NCBI GenBank assembly: GCA_947642555.1 | Contig: CANRSX010000022.1 | Location: forward strand, 1 to 64,000 | Reading direction: 5' to 3' | Origin: an uncultured Roseburia sp. | GTDB lineage: Bacteria; Bacillota; Clostridia; Lachnospirales; Lachnospiraceae | Length of the DNA stretch: 64,000 nucleotides | Shown here: positions 46,855-56,345 of the stretch, in pieces | Position numbering within the stretch: position 1 is the stretch's first letter | Layout: each line of letters begins with the position of its first letter | Notes under the pieces: model-generated | Told to the model about the DNA's origin: nothing | What the model saw: the letters and a program-made list of their open reading frames with translations, nothing else | Databases searched by the model: none | Translations under genes and position numbers: made by a program

Positions 46855-48045
46855 TTAAAATGTGATTACTGCCGGACATTCTTTTCCTGCTGTTTTTAAT
46901 TCTTTCAGGCATTCTTCCAGTTCCTGCATCATTCTCTTATGAGGCACCAGAACAAAAATAAATCTGCACTCAGGTATCATTTCCATAAGACATTGATCTG
47001 TATCAATTTCACTGTCATACGCAGATACATGATATCCCTCATTTTTCAGAATATTATAAATCTCCATTGCGGGGCTTTCCCTTACATCTGTTGTCTCCGG
47101 TTTGTATGTCTTTCCCAGCAGCATAAACTTTTGCGAGATATCAGACGCTGCATATTGTCTGATCACAGCAGCAATCTTTCCCGGCCGGCTGTCATTGATA
47201 TGTCGGGCAGCATTAATTAATGTACTATTATATGGCGACACTTCGTGAATAAACCAGGGATCTATCGGCAGACAATGCCCGCCTACTCCAATCCCCGGCT
47301 TGAGCATATTTACTCTTGGATGAAAATTGGCCAGATCGATTGCCTTATTCACATCAATATCCAGTGCTCTGCAAACCTCTCCCAGTTCATTTACCAATGC
47401 GATATTAACATCCCGGTATGTATTCTCCATCAGCTTGCACATCTCAGCTGTCTTATCATCTGTAAGGCTGATTTCCCCTTTTACAAATGTACGATACATA
47501 TCTGCCGCAAGCTCTGCACTCTCTTTTGTATATCCGCCGATAATCCGGTTATTACAGACAATTTCCTGAACAATATTTCCTGGCAGCAGCCGCTCTGGAC
47601 AATGCGCCAAAAAAATTTTGCTGATATCCACCCCATGGCGTTCAAGAATCGGAATGATTGTATTTCTCATTGTGATCGGCGGCACAGTAGATTCAACAAT
47701 CACCAGATTCCCCTCTTCCAGCACAGCTGCCACTTCTGAAACCGCCTGTTTTAACGCTGTCAGGTCTGCTGTTTTCTTATCGTGGTTAATCGGAGTCGGA
47801 ACTGCTATCACAAAAATATCTGCCCTGCTCATCATAGTGGACGCATAAAAATTTTTCTGTACCTCCTCGGTTTCAAAAATATCCCGTAGTTCTTTTTCAA
47901 GCTTTATTTCCCTGGCGTTTAAATCTGATACACGTGTTTCGTCAATATCATATCCGCAGACGCTGCAGCCACTCTGTGCCAGCAGAAGCGCACAGGGTAA
48001 TCCAATATATCCTATTCCGACAACACAGATTCTCTTATTGTACAT
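46855..48045 (-). CDS. wecC: UDP-ManNAc dehydrogenase
   Basis: NAD-dependent four-electron oxidation of UDP-ManNAc to UDP-ManNAc uronate. 396 aa. NAD site CVVGIGYIGLPCALLLA; catalytic region GVGGHCLPIDPWF with the active-site Cys; C-terminal LLGKTYKPETTDVRESPAMEI. The HCLPIDPWF form with IHEVSPYN fits the WecC group rather than UDP-glucose dehydrogenase, and the neighbour WecB supplies UDP-ManNAc. It overlaps the upstream epimerase by 11 bases, and its start has GGAGAG upstream. Confidence 0.88.
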   Translation of the reverse strand: MYNKRICVVGIGYIGLPCALLLAQSGCSVCGYDIDETRVSDLNAREIKLEKELRDIFETEEVQKNFYASTMMSRADIFVIAVPTPINHDKKTADLTALKQAVSEVAAVLEEGNLVIVESTVPPITMRNTIIPILERHGVDISKIFLAHCPERLLPGNIVQEIVCNNRIIGGYTKESAELAADMYRTFVKGEISLTDDKTAEMCKLMENTYRDVNIALVNELGEVCRALDIDVNKAIDLANFHPRVNMLKPGIGVGGHCLPIDPWFIHEVSPYNSTLINAARHINDSRPGKIAAVIRQYAASDISQKFMLLGKTYKPETTDVRESPAMEIYNILKNEGYHVSAYDSEIDTDQCLMEMIPECRFIFVLVPHKRMMQELEECLKELKTAGKECPAVITF

Positions 48046-48952
48046 CGTACACTCTCCTCATCCATTCTACAGTTTTCGCAATTCCCTGTTCCAAATCAAC
48101 CGTAGTTTTCATTCCCAAATCACGAACAGCCTTTGTATTATCAACTTTTTTATCAATCGTCGTCTGCTTCTCATGCTCCTTATATGAAACCAGGGCATCT
48201 GTTTTGTTCGCCGCCTTGAGTACATAGTCAGAAATCGTCCTGATATCATAATACTCGGACGATGCAATATTATATACCTCACCTGGTTTAAAATTCGTGC
48301 AAATATTTGCAAGTGCATTAATACAATCATCTATATAAGTATTCGTTCTGTGATGCCCGGTATAAACCGTATATGGCATATTATGTAATGCACGATAGCA
48401 GAACATACAGATTACGCTTCGGTATGGGCTGTAATATTCGCCCGGTCCATATGTATTAAACAATCGTACCCTTACGGTCTTTGTGTCAAACATCAGCTCA
48501 GAATTATGAATCTGCATTTCATTCACCCACTTGGAAATCGCATAATCATTCATCTGCTTTATCGGCTTTTCATCCAAAATACGCTCATACATAATATCAT
48601 CATAATCTCCATATACCTCGGAGCTTGAAAAATGAATCAGTCTGAATCCATATTTTTCCTGAAAACGCAGAATATTTTTCGTCCCAATCGCGTTTGACAT
48701 CCACACTTTTTCATAAAAATCTTCACCATTCCATCTGCCAAACTCCGCTGCCAGATTATACACATAATCAAACTGATGCATTTCGAATATCCGCTCTAAC
48801 TGCCGGTACTGGCTGATATCGCAACGAATATAATTGGGGTGATGATTGTGCGGCAAATCACACACCCAGACTTCATTCCCACAACTTCTCAGTTTCTCCA
48901 CCAGGGGCGTTCCTACAACTCCAAGTCCGCCAGTCACTAATATTTTACTCAT
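48035..48952 (-). CDS. NAD-dependent sugar epimerase/dehydratase
   Basis: Extended short-chain dehydrogenase, 305 aa. NAD loop TGGLGVVGTPLVEKL; active site HFSSSEVYGDYDD with a later YAISKW (Tyr-x3-Lys); VRVRLFNTYGPGEYYSPYR. The GLGVVGTP loop varies from the usual GGAGFIG. Placed between wecB and wecC, it probably alters a UDP-HexNAc or its uronate; the exact reaction is not deducible. Start at ATG 48952 with AAGAGG upstream. Confidence 0.82.
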   Translation of the reverse strand: MSKILVTGGLGVVGTPLVEKLRSCGNEVWVCDLPHNHHPNYIRCDISQYRQLERIFEMHQFDYVYNLAAEFGRWNGEDFYEKVWMSNAIGTKNILRFQEKYGFRLIHFSSSEVYGDYDDIMYERILDEKPIKQMNDYAISKWVNEMQIHNSELMFDTKTVRVRLFNTYGPGEYYSPYRSVICMFCYRALHNMPYTVYTGHHRTNTYIDDCINALANICTNFKPGEVYNIASSEYYDIRTISDYVLKAANKTDALVSYKEHEKQTTIDKKVDNTKAVRDLGMKTTVDLEQGIAKTVEWMRRVYDVQ

Positions 48953-48980
48953 CCTTTTCCACCTCTTCTTTAAAATATAT

Positions 48981-50084
48981 TTATAATTCTCTTTCCAGAA
49001 TATCTGCAATCTGCCTGCTGGCTGTTCCGTCCCCATAAGGACTCACTGCCCTGCTCATCCTTTGATAGCATTCCTCATTCTCCAAAAGTTCCTTCAAATT
49101 TGCATATACCTCCTCCTCCTCTGTTCCGATCAGCTTCAGCACCCCGGCTTCCACTCCCTCGGGGCGTTCTGTTACATTTCTGGCAACCAGCACCGGCTTC
49201 CCAAAATAAGGCGCTTCCTCCTGAATGCCGCCACTATCTGTCAGGACAAAATAAGATTCTGCCATGATGTTATGACAGTTCACAACATCAAGCGGCTCTG
49301 TCAGTCTGATATTTTTACATTCTCCCAATATCCTCATTGCATTCTCTCTGATCATCGGATTTCTGTGCAGTGGAAATAATGCAAATACCTGATCTTCATA
49401 TTCCTCTAAAAATCTTCGCAGCGCGTGAAAAACATGGCGCATCGGATCCTGCCAGTTTTCACGTCGGTGCAGTGTAACCAGGATCAGTTTTCTTCCGTTT
49501 AACTCCTGAAGGCAGGGGTTGGAATAATTCTCTTTTACTGTATAGCGTAATGCGTCAATCGCTGTATTTCCAGTAATATAAACGTGCTCTTTTTTTCCTT
49601 CCCGAAATAAATTCTGCTGCGCCCCCTTTGTCGGAGCAAAGTGATACTTTGCTATCACACTGATTGACTGTCGGTTAAATTCTTCTGGAAACGGTTCATT
49701 CAGATTATGTGTACGCAATCCCGCCTCCACATGGCCAACTGCATAACCTTTCATAAAACATGCCACAGCCGTTGCATATGCTGTCAGAGTATCTCCATGA
49801 ACCAGTGTCAGTTCCGGTCTTTCCTGATCCAGCACATGATCCATTCCCTCTGTAACCGCCGTCATCATGCGAATCAGTGATTGATTCGTCTTCATAATAT
49901 TAAGATCATACTTCGGGCATACCTCAAACAGTTCCAGTACCTGATCCAGCATCTCCCGGTGCTGCCCTGTCACTGCAACAACCACATCAAACACACTTCT
50001 TTTTTTCAATTCTAAAACCAAGGGACACATTTTTATCGCTTCAGGCCTTGTTCCAAATACGACTAAAATCTTTTTCCTGGACAT
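48981..50084 (-). CDS. wecB: UDP-GlcNAc 2-epimerase (non-hydrolysing)
   Basis: Converts UDP-GlcNAc to UDP-ManNAc. 367 aa, the usual length. VVFGTRPEAIKMCPLVLEL, VTGQHREMLDQVLELF, VHGDTLTAYATAVACF, HVEAGLRTHNLNEPFPEE, ITGNTAIDAL and TDSGGIQEEAP are all family hallmarks. It overlaps the end of the upstream Maf-like gene by 44 bases. Together with wecC it forms the UDP-ManNAcA pathway. Confidence 0.95.
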   Translation of the reverse strand: MSRKKILVVFGTRPEAIKMCPLVLELKKRSVFDVVVAVTGQHREMLDQVLELFEVCPKYDLNIMKTNQSLIRMMTAVTEGMDHVLDQERPELTLVHGDTLTAYATAVACFMKGYAVGHVEAGLRTHNLNEPFPEEFNRQSISVIAKYHFAPTKGAQQNLFREGKKEHVYITGNTAIDALRYTVKENYSNPCLQELNGRKLILVTLHRRENWQDPMRHVFHALRRFLEEYEDQVFALFPLHRNPMIRENAMRILGECKNIRLTEPLDVVNCHNIMAESYFVLTDSGGIQEEAPYFGKPVLVARNVTERPEGVEAGVLKLIGTEEEEVYANLKELLENEECYQRMSRAVSPYGDGTASRQIADILEREL

Positions 50085-51021
50085 GATCCGTCAAACCTTT
50101 TATATACCTTTCAATTTTATCCCCAAACTTTTCATTTGCCCTGACATATAAGAAGGAAGCCATTCTTTCCGCCTTTAAATTGCGCAGTATTTCTTCCACC
50201 ACAGCTGTATTTCCAAGACAGGCTCTCAATTCCTTTTTATCAATAAAAAACCCTTTTTTCGCCATCTTATCTGATTTTTCATAAAGTTCAGAAAGAAATC
50301 CAATACATGTAGTATCTGCATGAAGTTCCACCTCTTTCCGACAAAGAATATCGCTTACAGCCATATGATTTGTTACCATGCCAAAAAGTTCTTTATTGGG
50401 CAGAAATATTTTTAGTTTCGTCCCTGGAAACCTGCGCAAAAGTTCTCTGATTACATGGCCTCCCCCAAAACCAAGTACATCTATCTCATCATACGCATTA
50501 CCTCTCAGCTGATTTGCCAGCATTGCACCTTCCCGCCACGGGTTGACACTGCTGAACAACTGAAAGCGTTGTGTTCCCTCTGATATGAAAATACAGATAT
50601 TTTCTGTTCCTGTATAGGAACAGCTGACATGCGGCGTACAATACTGGCCTCGAATCCATTCCAGCAGACGCTCATCTGCCTTTTGAAGGGCAAGCTCATT
50701 TTCCACTCGAAATGATTCTGCCAAATGCATTCTCTCCTTGTCTGTAATGTCAGAAAGCTGGTCAGCAACACAGGAATCCATCTGATCACATAACAGGTCA
50801 TACAGTCTCAGTACATTCCCTTTTCTAATACACTCTTCGACCTCCTGTATGATTCTGTCGTATTCCGCTGAAATCTCGTTCAGCCCGGCCGTCTCGAACA
50901 TCATTCTGTTCCAATGTCCAACAACCACTGACCACTGCTGTCTGTATATAGCCTCACAGATTTCGATAATCCCGAATCTGACCTTTCTTAATAATAACAC
51001 ACTTTGACTGTTTTGTGCCAT
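50041..51021 (-). CDS. Maf N-terminal-like protein, tandem copy 2
   Basis: 326 aa, not a known enzyme family that I can name with confidence. Residues ~140-260 (ENICIFISEGTQRFQLFSS, NPWREGAMLANQL, IDVLGFGGGHVIRELLRRF, then KIFLPNKELFGMV) resemble the N-terminal region of motility-associated factors (Maf): a Y-x-L-x-S then [DN]P-x-x-E-A pattern followed by a glycine-rich LGFGxGxx loop. The large Maf core (DUF115) is absent. The N-terminal ~130 residues are helical. It shares layout and scattered identity with the next gene upstream. Possibly a flagellin-modification factor. Confidence 0.55.
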   Translation of the reverse strand: MAQNSQSVLLLRKVRFGIIEICEAIYRQQWSVVVGHWNRMMFETAGLNEISAEYDRIIQEVEECIRKGNVLRLYDLLCDQMDSCVADQLSDITDKERMHLAESFRVENELALQKADERLLEWIRGQYCTPHVSCSYTGTENICIFISEGTQRFQLFSSVNPWREGAMLANQLRGNAYDEIDVLGFGGGHVIRELLRRFPGTKLKIFLPNKELFGMVTNHMAVSDILCRKEVELHADTTCIGFLSELYEKSDKMAKKGFFIDKKELRACLGNTAVVEEILRNLKAERMASFLYVRANEKFGDKIERYIKGLTDHVQEKDFSRIWNKA

Positions 51022-51038
51022 TTTCCCGTACCCGTTTC

Positions 51039-51938
51039 TTAACCAAATCTTTCCTTTATGTTACTATTTATCGGATAATTCCTGATCCACTTCCTTAAGA
51101 ACTCAACCCCGTTTCTATCATGCCAGTTCACATAAACAAATACATCCCTACCATTTTGTGCAGAGATACTCTCAGTCAGTCTTCGTATATCTGCCTCGAA
51201 GATCCAGTTAAAATCCGGACGAACCAGCAATCCGTTTCGATGCGTACTCATAAATACCTGTTTCATAACAGCCAGATCCGTAATATACAGTTCCACCTCA
51301 CTGCTTTCATTTTTTAACATAGCGATTCCTTCTGCTTCTGGACCGCCCTCATACCCCCACACGCATATTTTTTTGTAACGCTCAATTGGGAACTGCTCCA
51401 TCATCCGAACCGCAATCTCTGTCGGACTATAAGAAGCATACAGATCATATTCTTCTGTTTTCTGAGCCACAAAGACAACTCGTCCCCGCAATCCATAAGG
51501 GCGTACACCTGCCGTTTCCTGTTCGTTACCAGGTTCCTTCATCCACTCTGCTATCTCTGGGTATCTTTCCTGCAGCGCTTCATAATTTGTTTTCCAAAAT
51601 TGTTTTCGAAGTTCTGCTCCATCTTTTTGAAAAAGCGTTTCTGTAATCCTGTCCATCTGCCTCTTTAATCTGCCATTAAGTATATCAGACAGTCCAGAAT
51701 CATCCTCCTCTGCCACTGCTCTTTTTATCCCGTTTCCCATTTCACGCAAATCCTCAAAATCAATCTTATCATCCTTCCAGTAGGATATATCAGCAGTTCC
51801 CGTCTGATACAATAATTCCAAATGTGTAATCAGCAGATCTACGTTAACCCTTGAAGGCTCTGTATAATAAAACACGTTAAAACAGCAGATACAGTCTCGA
51901 ATCCAGTTTGCATAGATATACATTTTCAGAACATCCAA
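51039..51938 (-). CDS. Maf N-terminal-like protein, tandem copy 1
   Basis: 299 aa. Same layout as its neighbour: a helical N-terminal half (VDLLITHLELLYQTG; SDILNGRLKRQMDRI), then VVFVAQKTEEYDLYASYSP, TEIAVRMMEQF, KICVWGYEGGPEAEGIAML and LYITDLAVMKQV. These align in order with the Maf-like blocks of 50041-51021, so the two are tandem paralogues. The start is TTG, six bases after GGGGAG and only three bases from the preceding stop; the first ATG (51923) has no ribosome binding site. Function unknown. Confidence 0.55.
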   Translation of the reverse strand: MDVLKMYIYANWIRDCICCFNVFYYTEPSRVNVDLLITHLELLYQTGTADISYWKDDKIDFEDLREMGNGIKRAVAEEDDSGLSDILNGRLKRQMDRITETLFQKDGAELRKQFWKTNYEALQERYPEIAEWMKEPGNEQETAGVRPYGLRGRVVFVAQKTEEYDLYASYSPTEIAVRMMEQFPIERYKKICVWGYEGGPEAEGIAMLKNESSEVELYITDLAVMKQVFMSTHRNGLLVRPDFNWIFEADIRRLTESISAQNGRDVFVYVNWHDRNGVEFLRKWIRNYPINSNIKERFG

Positions 51939-51940
51939 CT

Positions 51941-52996
51941 TTATCTCCCCATCCTTATTGTCTGTTTATCTCCAGCCAGTTTTGATATTCTTTTTATCTG
52001 TTTTATCTTCTTTATACTCTCAGGCCCCTCATATTTTTCAGATCCTTCATAATAAAACTCCGTATTTTTCAGCCGATACTGCTTTAAATAGCATTTATAT
52101 TCAAAACTATGGTTCACATGATTTCCTTCATTCACATACATTTTAACTTTTCGAAGATCTGTCTTTGTCAGGAACTTATAGTGTAACAATCCAAAAATAA
52201 ACGGATTCTCGCAAAAACGATGCCGTGGATACCAGTAATGGGCCGAGATCAGTACTTCTCCCTCCCTCACATAAGCCAATGGATATTTTGATAAATAACT
52301 GTCCATCTGATAAACTCTTTTCCTGGGTCCGCCAATATAGAAACAATTCCTGCCATCTCTGATTTTTGTATAAGTATCTCTGTCAAAATAAAAGTTTTGG
52401 AATAAATCCCCATTCAGTTCATTCTCAAACATTTTATGACGTGTATACATATCAATCATCAGTGCGCCAGCCCGCGTTATCTTTTTCGCTTCCAGGCATC
52501 TGATCACCCAATCCAGCGAATAATCATTTCGTTCTGGCCACTCCAGGAATTCATCTGCATCTACAACCAGGTACCATTTCTGACAGCCATATAAATAGAT
52601 AAGCCTATTGATCCACCCCTCTTTGCGTCCCACCTTAAATTTGTCCCTGACCGTATATACATCAACATCTGGTTGTTTTTTCAGATATTCCAGCGTTCCA
52701 TCTTCCGATCCGTTATCTGCGATCACAAAATGGCGAATTCCCAGCTGACGGTAATAATTCAGAAAATATCCGATGCGCTCCATTTCATCTCTGACAACAG
52801 AAATCAGAATCGGCATCCTGCCCTTTGGAGCACAATATGTCCGTTTTACAAGCTTTATGGTTGAAAAATATAAACCATAAATCAACTGCATGTTCTCCAT
52901 CAGCTCCTGTTTATTATGCCTCTCCCTTTCTGTCAGGATCTGCAAAAAGACACTTTTTAAAAGCCGGATTTTCTCTGTGTATTTTCTCTCTATCAA
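51941..52996 (-). CDS. GT2-type glycosyltransferase
   Basis: 351 aa, of the glycosyl transferase family 2 subgroup (PF13704-like) with long insertions. RMPILISVVRDEMERIGYFL, FVIADNGSEDGTLEYL, KVGRKEGWINRLIYLYG, LVVDADEFLEWP (metal site), GGPRKRVYQ and ISAHYWYPRHRF. The start is TTG (52994-52996), six bases after GGGAGG, with no competing ATG. Three bases before the next gene. Confidence 0.82.
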   Translation of the reverse strand: MIERKYTEKIRLLKSVFLQILTERERHNKQELMENMQLIYGLYFSTIKLVKRTYCAPKGRMPILISVVRDEMERIGYFLNYYRQLGIRHFVIADNGSEDGTLEYLKKQPDVDVYTVRDKFKVGRKEGWINRLIYLYGCQKWYLVVDADEFLEWPERNDYSLDWVIRCLEAKKITRAGALMIDMYTRHKMFENELNGDLFQNFYFDRDTYTKIRDGRNCFYIGGPRKRVYQMDSYLSKYPLAYVREGEVLISAHYWYPRHRFCENPFIFGLLHYKFLTKTDLRKVKMYVNEGNHVNHSFEYKCYLKQYRLKNTEFYYEGSEKYEGPESIKKIKQIKRISKLAGDKQTIRMGR

Positions 52997-53021
52997 ACGA
53001 AACCTCCCTTTGGATTCCGAT

Positions 53022-54308
53022 TTACCAGCCGGTATGGATTCTGGACTCCAAATACGATTGATTTATCGTCGTCTGTCCCTTTAAAAGGTTGTTCATATGA
53101 TGCAGCCAGATTTGATTATCTGCCATAAATTTCTTATCATGTTTCAGCCGGTATGGCTCATCCTGCGCAATATCCACAATCGTATCATGCCATTCTTTCA
53201 CAATTTTCTCTTTGTCAAATTCTGATCTGACAAATTTTTCTGCCTGTTTGCCCAGTATATGATTATAAGCGCTATCGGTCAGCAAACGAATAATATATTC
53301 AGGAAAATCACTCTCCTTTTTATAAAGCAAACCTGTCTTTCCGTGTTTTATGATATCAGGCGCCGAGTTTTTATATATTGAGACAACCGGTATCCCCATT
53401 GCTTCAAATTCTACACCCGACAGTCCGAATGTTTCTGTTACTCCGGATGGATTGAAGATTCCCACCGTCGCCTGAGAAACAATCTGTTCCTTTTCGTTTC
53501 CACCAACACTGCCAAAAAACCTCACTCTGCTGTCAATCTGTCCGTTTGCATCCACCAAATACGGCATAAACTGCTTTTCATAGTCTTCTTCAGCTATTTT
53601 ATATTTTCCAAGTACAACATTGTCGCGATACAGATTTGCACTTCCGAGTACCCAAAGCTCGGCATCCTTTACCCTCGCTCTGATCTCTTTCCAGTGCTTT
53701 GCCAGGATATGAAACCCTTTGAATGGATACATCGCCCCTACATATACGACTATTTTCCTCTCCTGATTCCGACGCGGCATATGAACTGGCGGAAGTACAT
53801 AATTGATATAGGTCGCTTTTTTATATATCTTAAGCCCTCGAAGCATCTCAAGCTGCTGTTTTCCAAGACAGACATACAATCTGATATATTTACAGGATCC
53901 AATAAATACATACTGTTCATAATTCATAAAAAGATGCGCCCAGATAATGGTGCGGATCTTATGCCGTTCAATCAGACGTAGCGTTTCCGTTCCATCTCCT
54001 GTATCTTCATACCAGTTGCTCAGAATAAAGACCCTGCAGCGGTCCTGTTTCATACTGACAAGTGCTTCCTTCAGACCAGATACCTGTTTTACTGTTATCC
54101 CCTTTGGGAACTGCTGCTTTGCTGTTGTATACATAACAATCTCAAGATCTTTATAGCATTCCGCCAGACAGTGTGCAACCAGTAACTGCATATACTGGCT
54201 TCCGCCGATTCCCGGATTGCCGTCCTCTACATTATCCAGATTTCTTTTGACAATGTTCTGATTATCCAGGTAAAACGCGACCTTTATTTTTTCATTCCTG
54301 TAATTCAT
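53022..54308 (-). CDS. GT4 glycosyltransferase
   Basis: 428 aa. KVAFYLDNQNIVKRNLDN at the N-terminus with PGIGGSQYMQLLVAHCLA; donor domain KIVVYVGAMYPFKGFHILAK, VGIFNPSGVTETFGLSGVEF (E-x7-E) and GIPVVSIYKNSAP. The start overlaps the sulfotransferase stop (TAATG); an ATG five codons upstream is possible. 25 bases before the next gene. Confidence 0.85.
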   Translation of the reverse strand: MNYRNEKIKVAFYLDNQNIVKRNLDNVEDGNPGIGGSQYMQLLVAHCLAECYKDLEIVMYTTAKQQFPKGITVKQVSGLKEALVSMKQDRCRVFILSNWYEDTGDGTETLRLIERHKIRTIIWAHLFMNYEQYVFIGSCKYIRLYVCLGKQQLEMLRGLKIYKKATYINYVLPPVHMPRRNQERKIVVYVGAMYPFKGFHILAKHWKEIRARVKDAELWVLGSANLYRDNVVLGKYKIAEEDYEKQFMPYLVDANGQIDSRVRFFGSVGGNEKEQIVSQATVGIFNPSGVTETFGLSGVEFEAMGIPVVSIYKNSAPDIIKHGKTGLLYKKESDFPEYIIRLLTDSAYNHILGKQAEKFVRSEFDKEKIVKEWHDTIVDIAQDEPYRLKHDKKFMADNQIWLHHMNNLLKGQTTINQSYLESRIHTGW

Positions 54309-55228
54309 TACTTCAGTCCCCATGCTTCCATCAGATTCCTTCCCATCCATTTTTCAAGTTCACTTACGCTGTCCTCATAATATCCTCTCAGTAGTTTTTC
54401 TGCTGAAAGGTCTATCCTGTCGCTGATCTTCTCTGCTGCTACTCCTGGAATATATTTATAATAAAGACTGCACAGCGCCATTCCTGTTTTGCTTATTTTC
54501 TTTCGATGTTCCATATAAGTATGATGCAGATACTCTCTGTCCGCCAACAGTACTCTGCCTCTCTCATTTCTCGGCATAATTGACTCACTCGTATTTTTTC
54601 CGACGTCTGCCCTGATCTCACAGCTTTCCACGCCGATCAGTTGAAATATTTTCTCCGCTGTCTTTTTCTCGTCTTTGATAAAATCTTCAAAAAGAAATAT
54701 TGTAATATTGTCCTTTCCAACAATATCTTCGTATTCTTTTACATACCGAATATATTCCCCGCCCAAAATTGCAGACCTGATATCTGTATCCCTGTCTTTT
54801 AACCAGAATCCTCTGGTTCCGCGCCTCACATATTCCCTTATTATCCCTGAAAACCCGCCATATACTCCATACGCCTCATACCATTCCTTTGCTCCAAAGG
54901 ACATACACATTTTATAGTAGGAAAACAGATAAGAGAGCGGATTTCTCACAAGGAAAATGACTTTTGTATCATCCCGCAAATACGTCTTTACTCTTTGGGC
55001 ATATCTGGAAAAAGATGGCTCCACGCCTCCGATCATCTGTTCGGGCAACACATTACCATAGAAATGCTTTTCCAAATAATTTTTTCCTTTCTTATATATG
55101 TTCAGATCAGAAAAGAAAAATGTCTCCTTACTATCCGGCAGACAGATATACGGATTCTGCTGCAGAAGATTATGCAGTGTCGTCGTTCCGCACTTTGGAA
55201 AGCCAGCTACCAGAAAATCATATTTCAT
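54308..55228 (-). CDS. Sulfotransferase
   Basis: 306 aa PAPS-dependent sulfotransferase without a fused Rossmann module. MKYDFLVAGFPKCGTTTLHN holds the 5'-phosphosulfate loop; VIFLVRNPLSYLFSYYKMC is the 3'-phosphate site; FLFEDFIKDEKKTAEKIFQL follows. The ATG at 55226-55228 has AAGGAG seven bases upstream and overlaps the end of the epimerase gene. Its loop is close to the one in 32010-33236 (GFAKCGTTSLH), so the two may be related. Confidence 0.9.
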   Translation of the reverse strand: MKYDFLVAGFPKCGTTTLHNLLQQNPYICLPDSKETFFFSDLNIYKKGKNYLEKHFYGNVLPEQMIGGVEPSFSRYAQRVKTYLRDDTKVIFLVRNPLSYLFSYYKMCMSFGAKEWYEAYGVYGGFSGIIREYVRRGTRGFWLKDRDTDIRSAILGGEYIRYVKEYEDIVGKDNITIFLFEDFIKDEKKTAEKIFQLIGVESCEIRADVGKNTSESIMPRNERGRVLLADREYLHHTYMEHRKKISKTGMALCSLYYKYIPGVAAEKISDRIDLSAEKLLRGYYEDSVSELEKWMGRNLMEAWGLK

Positions 55229-56309
55229 CGTTGTCTCCTTCCCTTTTCTCCCCGTAATACGCAGCATACCATTCTGCAAATTTACAAATTCCTTCCTCCA
55301 GTGATGTCTGTGGCCGGAATCCCAGATCATTCTCTGCCGCACTGATATCCGCATATGTCATCTCTACGTCTCCAGGCTGCATGGGAACATACTCCATATG
55401 GCTTTCAAAGTCAAAATCTTTTGGTAGGATTCCTGCATGTACCAGCTCTCTCTGTAGAATTTTCACAAAGTCCATCAGGTTTTCCGGTCGGTTATTTCCC
55501 AAATTATATATCTTATAACGCACGCCGTTTTCATCAGGAACGGGTCTTACCTGTGCTGCTGCAAGTATCCCGCTTATAATATCATCAATATATGTGAAAT
55601 CTCTTTTACACCTGCCATAATTATATATCTGAATCGTCCCATTATTTTTTAATTTATTTGTGAAGGAGTAATATGCCATATCCGGTCTGCCGCATGGACC
55701 GTACACCGTAAAAAATCTCAGACCGGTAGACGCTATTCCAAACAGCCTGGCATAAGAATATGCCAGCAGTTCTGACGACTTCTTGGTAGCGGCATAAAGC
55801 GAAACCGGACAATCCGTCTTATCTTCCTCGCTATAGGGCACCTTTTTATTATTGCCATACACTGAACTTGATCCCGCATACAGAAAATGCTCAGGGTGTT
55901 TCCCTTCCTCCGCCTTTTTTCTGCATGCCTCCAGCATATTCCAAAATCCTACTATATTGGACTGAATATAGGATTCCGGCTGCTCCAGCGAATACCGCAC
56001 CCCCGCCTGTGCTGCCAGATGAATAACAATCTGCGGCTCATACCGGTCAAATATTTCTGTCACAAAATTACGGTCACTGATATCCCCCTTCACAAATTCA
56101 AATCCGGATTCTGTTTCTACAGAACAGATCTCCCGAAGCCGATACTCTTTCAGCCCAATATCGTAATATCCGTTCATGTTATCAATTCCTATAATTTTCA
56201 TTTTCTCATGCCGCTGCAAAAGCTCTTTTGTCAGATGCGCACCAATAAATCCAGCTACGCCTGTAATTAATATGCATTTTCCATCAAAAGAAATCGTTCT
56301 TTTTAACAC
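55218..56309 (-). CDS. UDP-glucuronate 4-epimerase-like protein
   Basis: 363 aa extended SDR. ITGVAGFIGAHLTKELL, IGIDNMNGYYDIGLKEYRL, HLAAQAGVRYSLEQPE, AGSSSVYGNNKKVPYSEED and YAATKKSSELLAYSY are the UDP-GlcA 4-epimerase (CapI/GalE-type) signature. The product would be UDP-galacturonate. The start is GTG 56309; the ribosome binding site is weak. About 36 bases after the asparagine synthetase-like gene. Confidence 0.85.
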   Translation of the reverse strand: MLKRTISFDGKCILITGVAGFIGAHLTKELLQRHEKMKIIGIDNMNGYYDIGLKEYRLREICSVETESGFEFVKGDISDRNFVTEIFDRYEPQIVIHLAAQAGVRYSLEQPESYIQSNIVGFWNMLEACRKKAEEGKHPEHFLYAGSSSVYGNNKKVPYSEEDKTDCPVSLYAATKKSSELLAYSYARLFGIASTGLRFFTVYGPCGRPDMAYYSFTNKLKNNGTIQIYNYGRCKRDFTYIDDIISGILAAAQVRPVPDENGVRYKIYNLGNNRPENLMDFVKILQRELVHAGILPKDFDFESHMEYVPMQPGDVEMTYADISAAENDLGFRPQTSLEEGICKFAEWYAAYYGEKREGDNDEI

Positions 56310-56345
56310 GATAATATATACTCTCTTTCTATCCCAGCTGCCGCT

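Noticed and set aside
46855-48045. UDP-glucose 6-dehydrogenase
   Set aside because: Same superfamily, but the GGHCLPIDPWF active-site block and the adjacent wecB fit UDP-ManNAc dehydrogenase better.
48981-50084. Nonulosonic acid (pseudaminic/legionaminic) pathway
   Set aside because: A UDP-GlcNAc 2-epimerase and Maf-like proteins raised the idea, but no NeuB/PseI-type synthase, NeuA-type CMP transferase or aminotransferase is present in the window.
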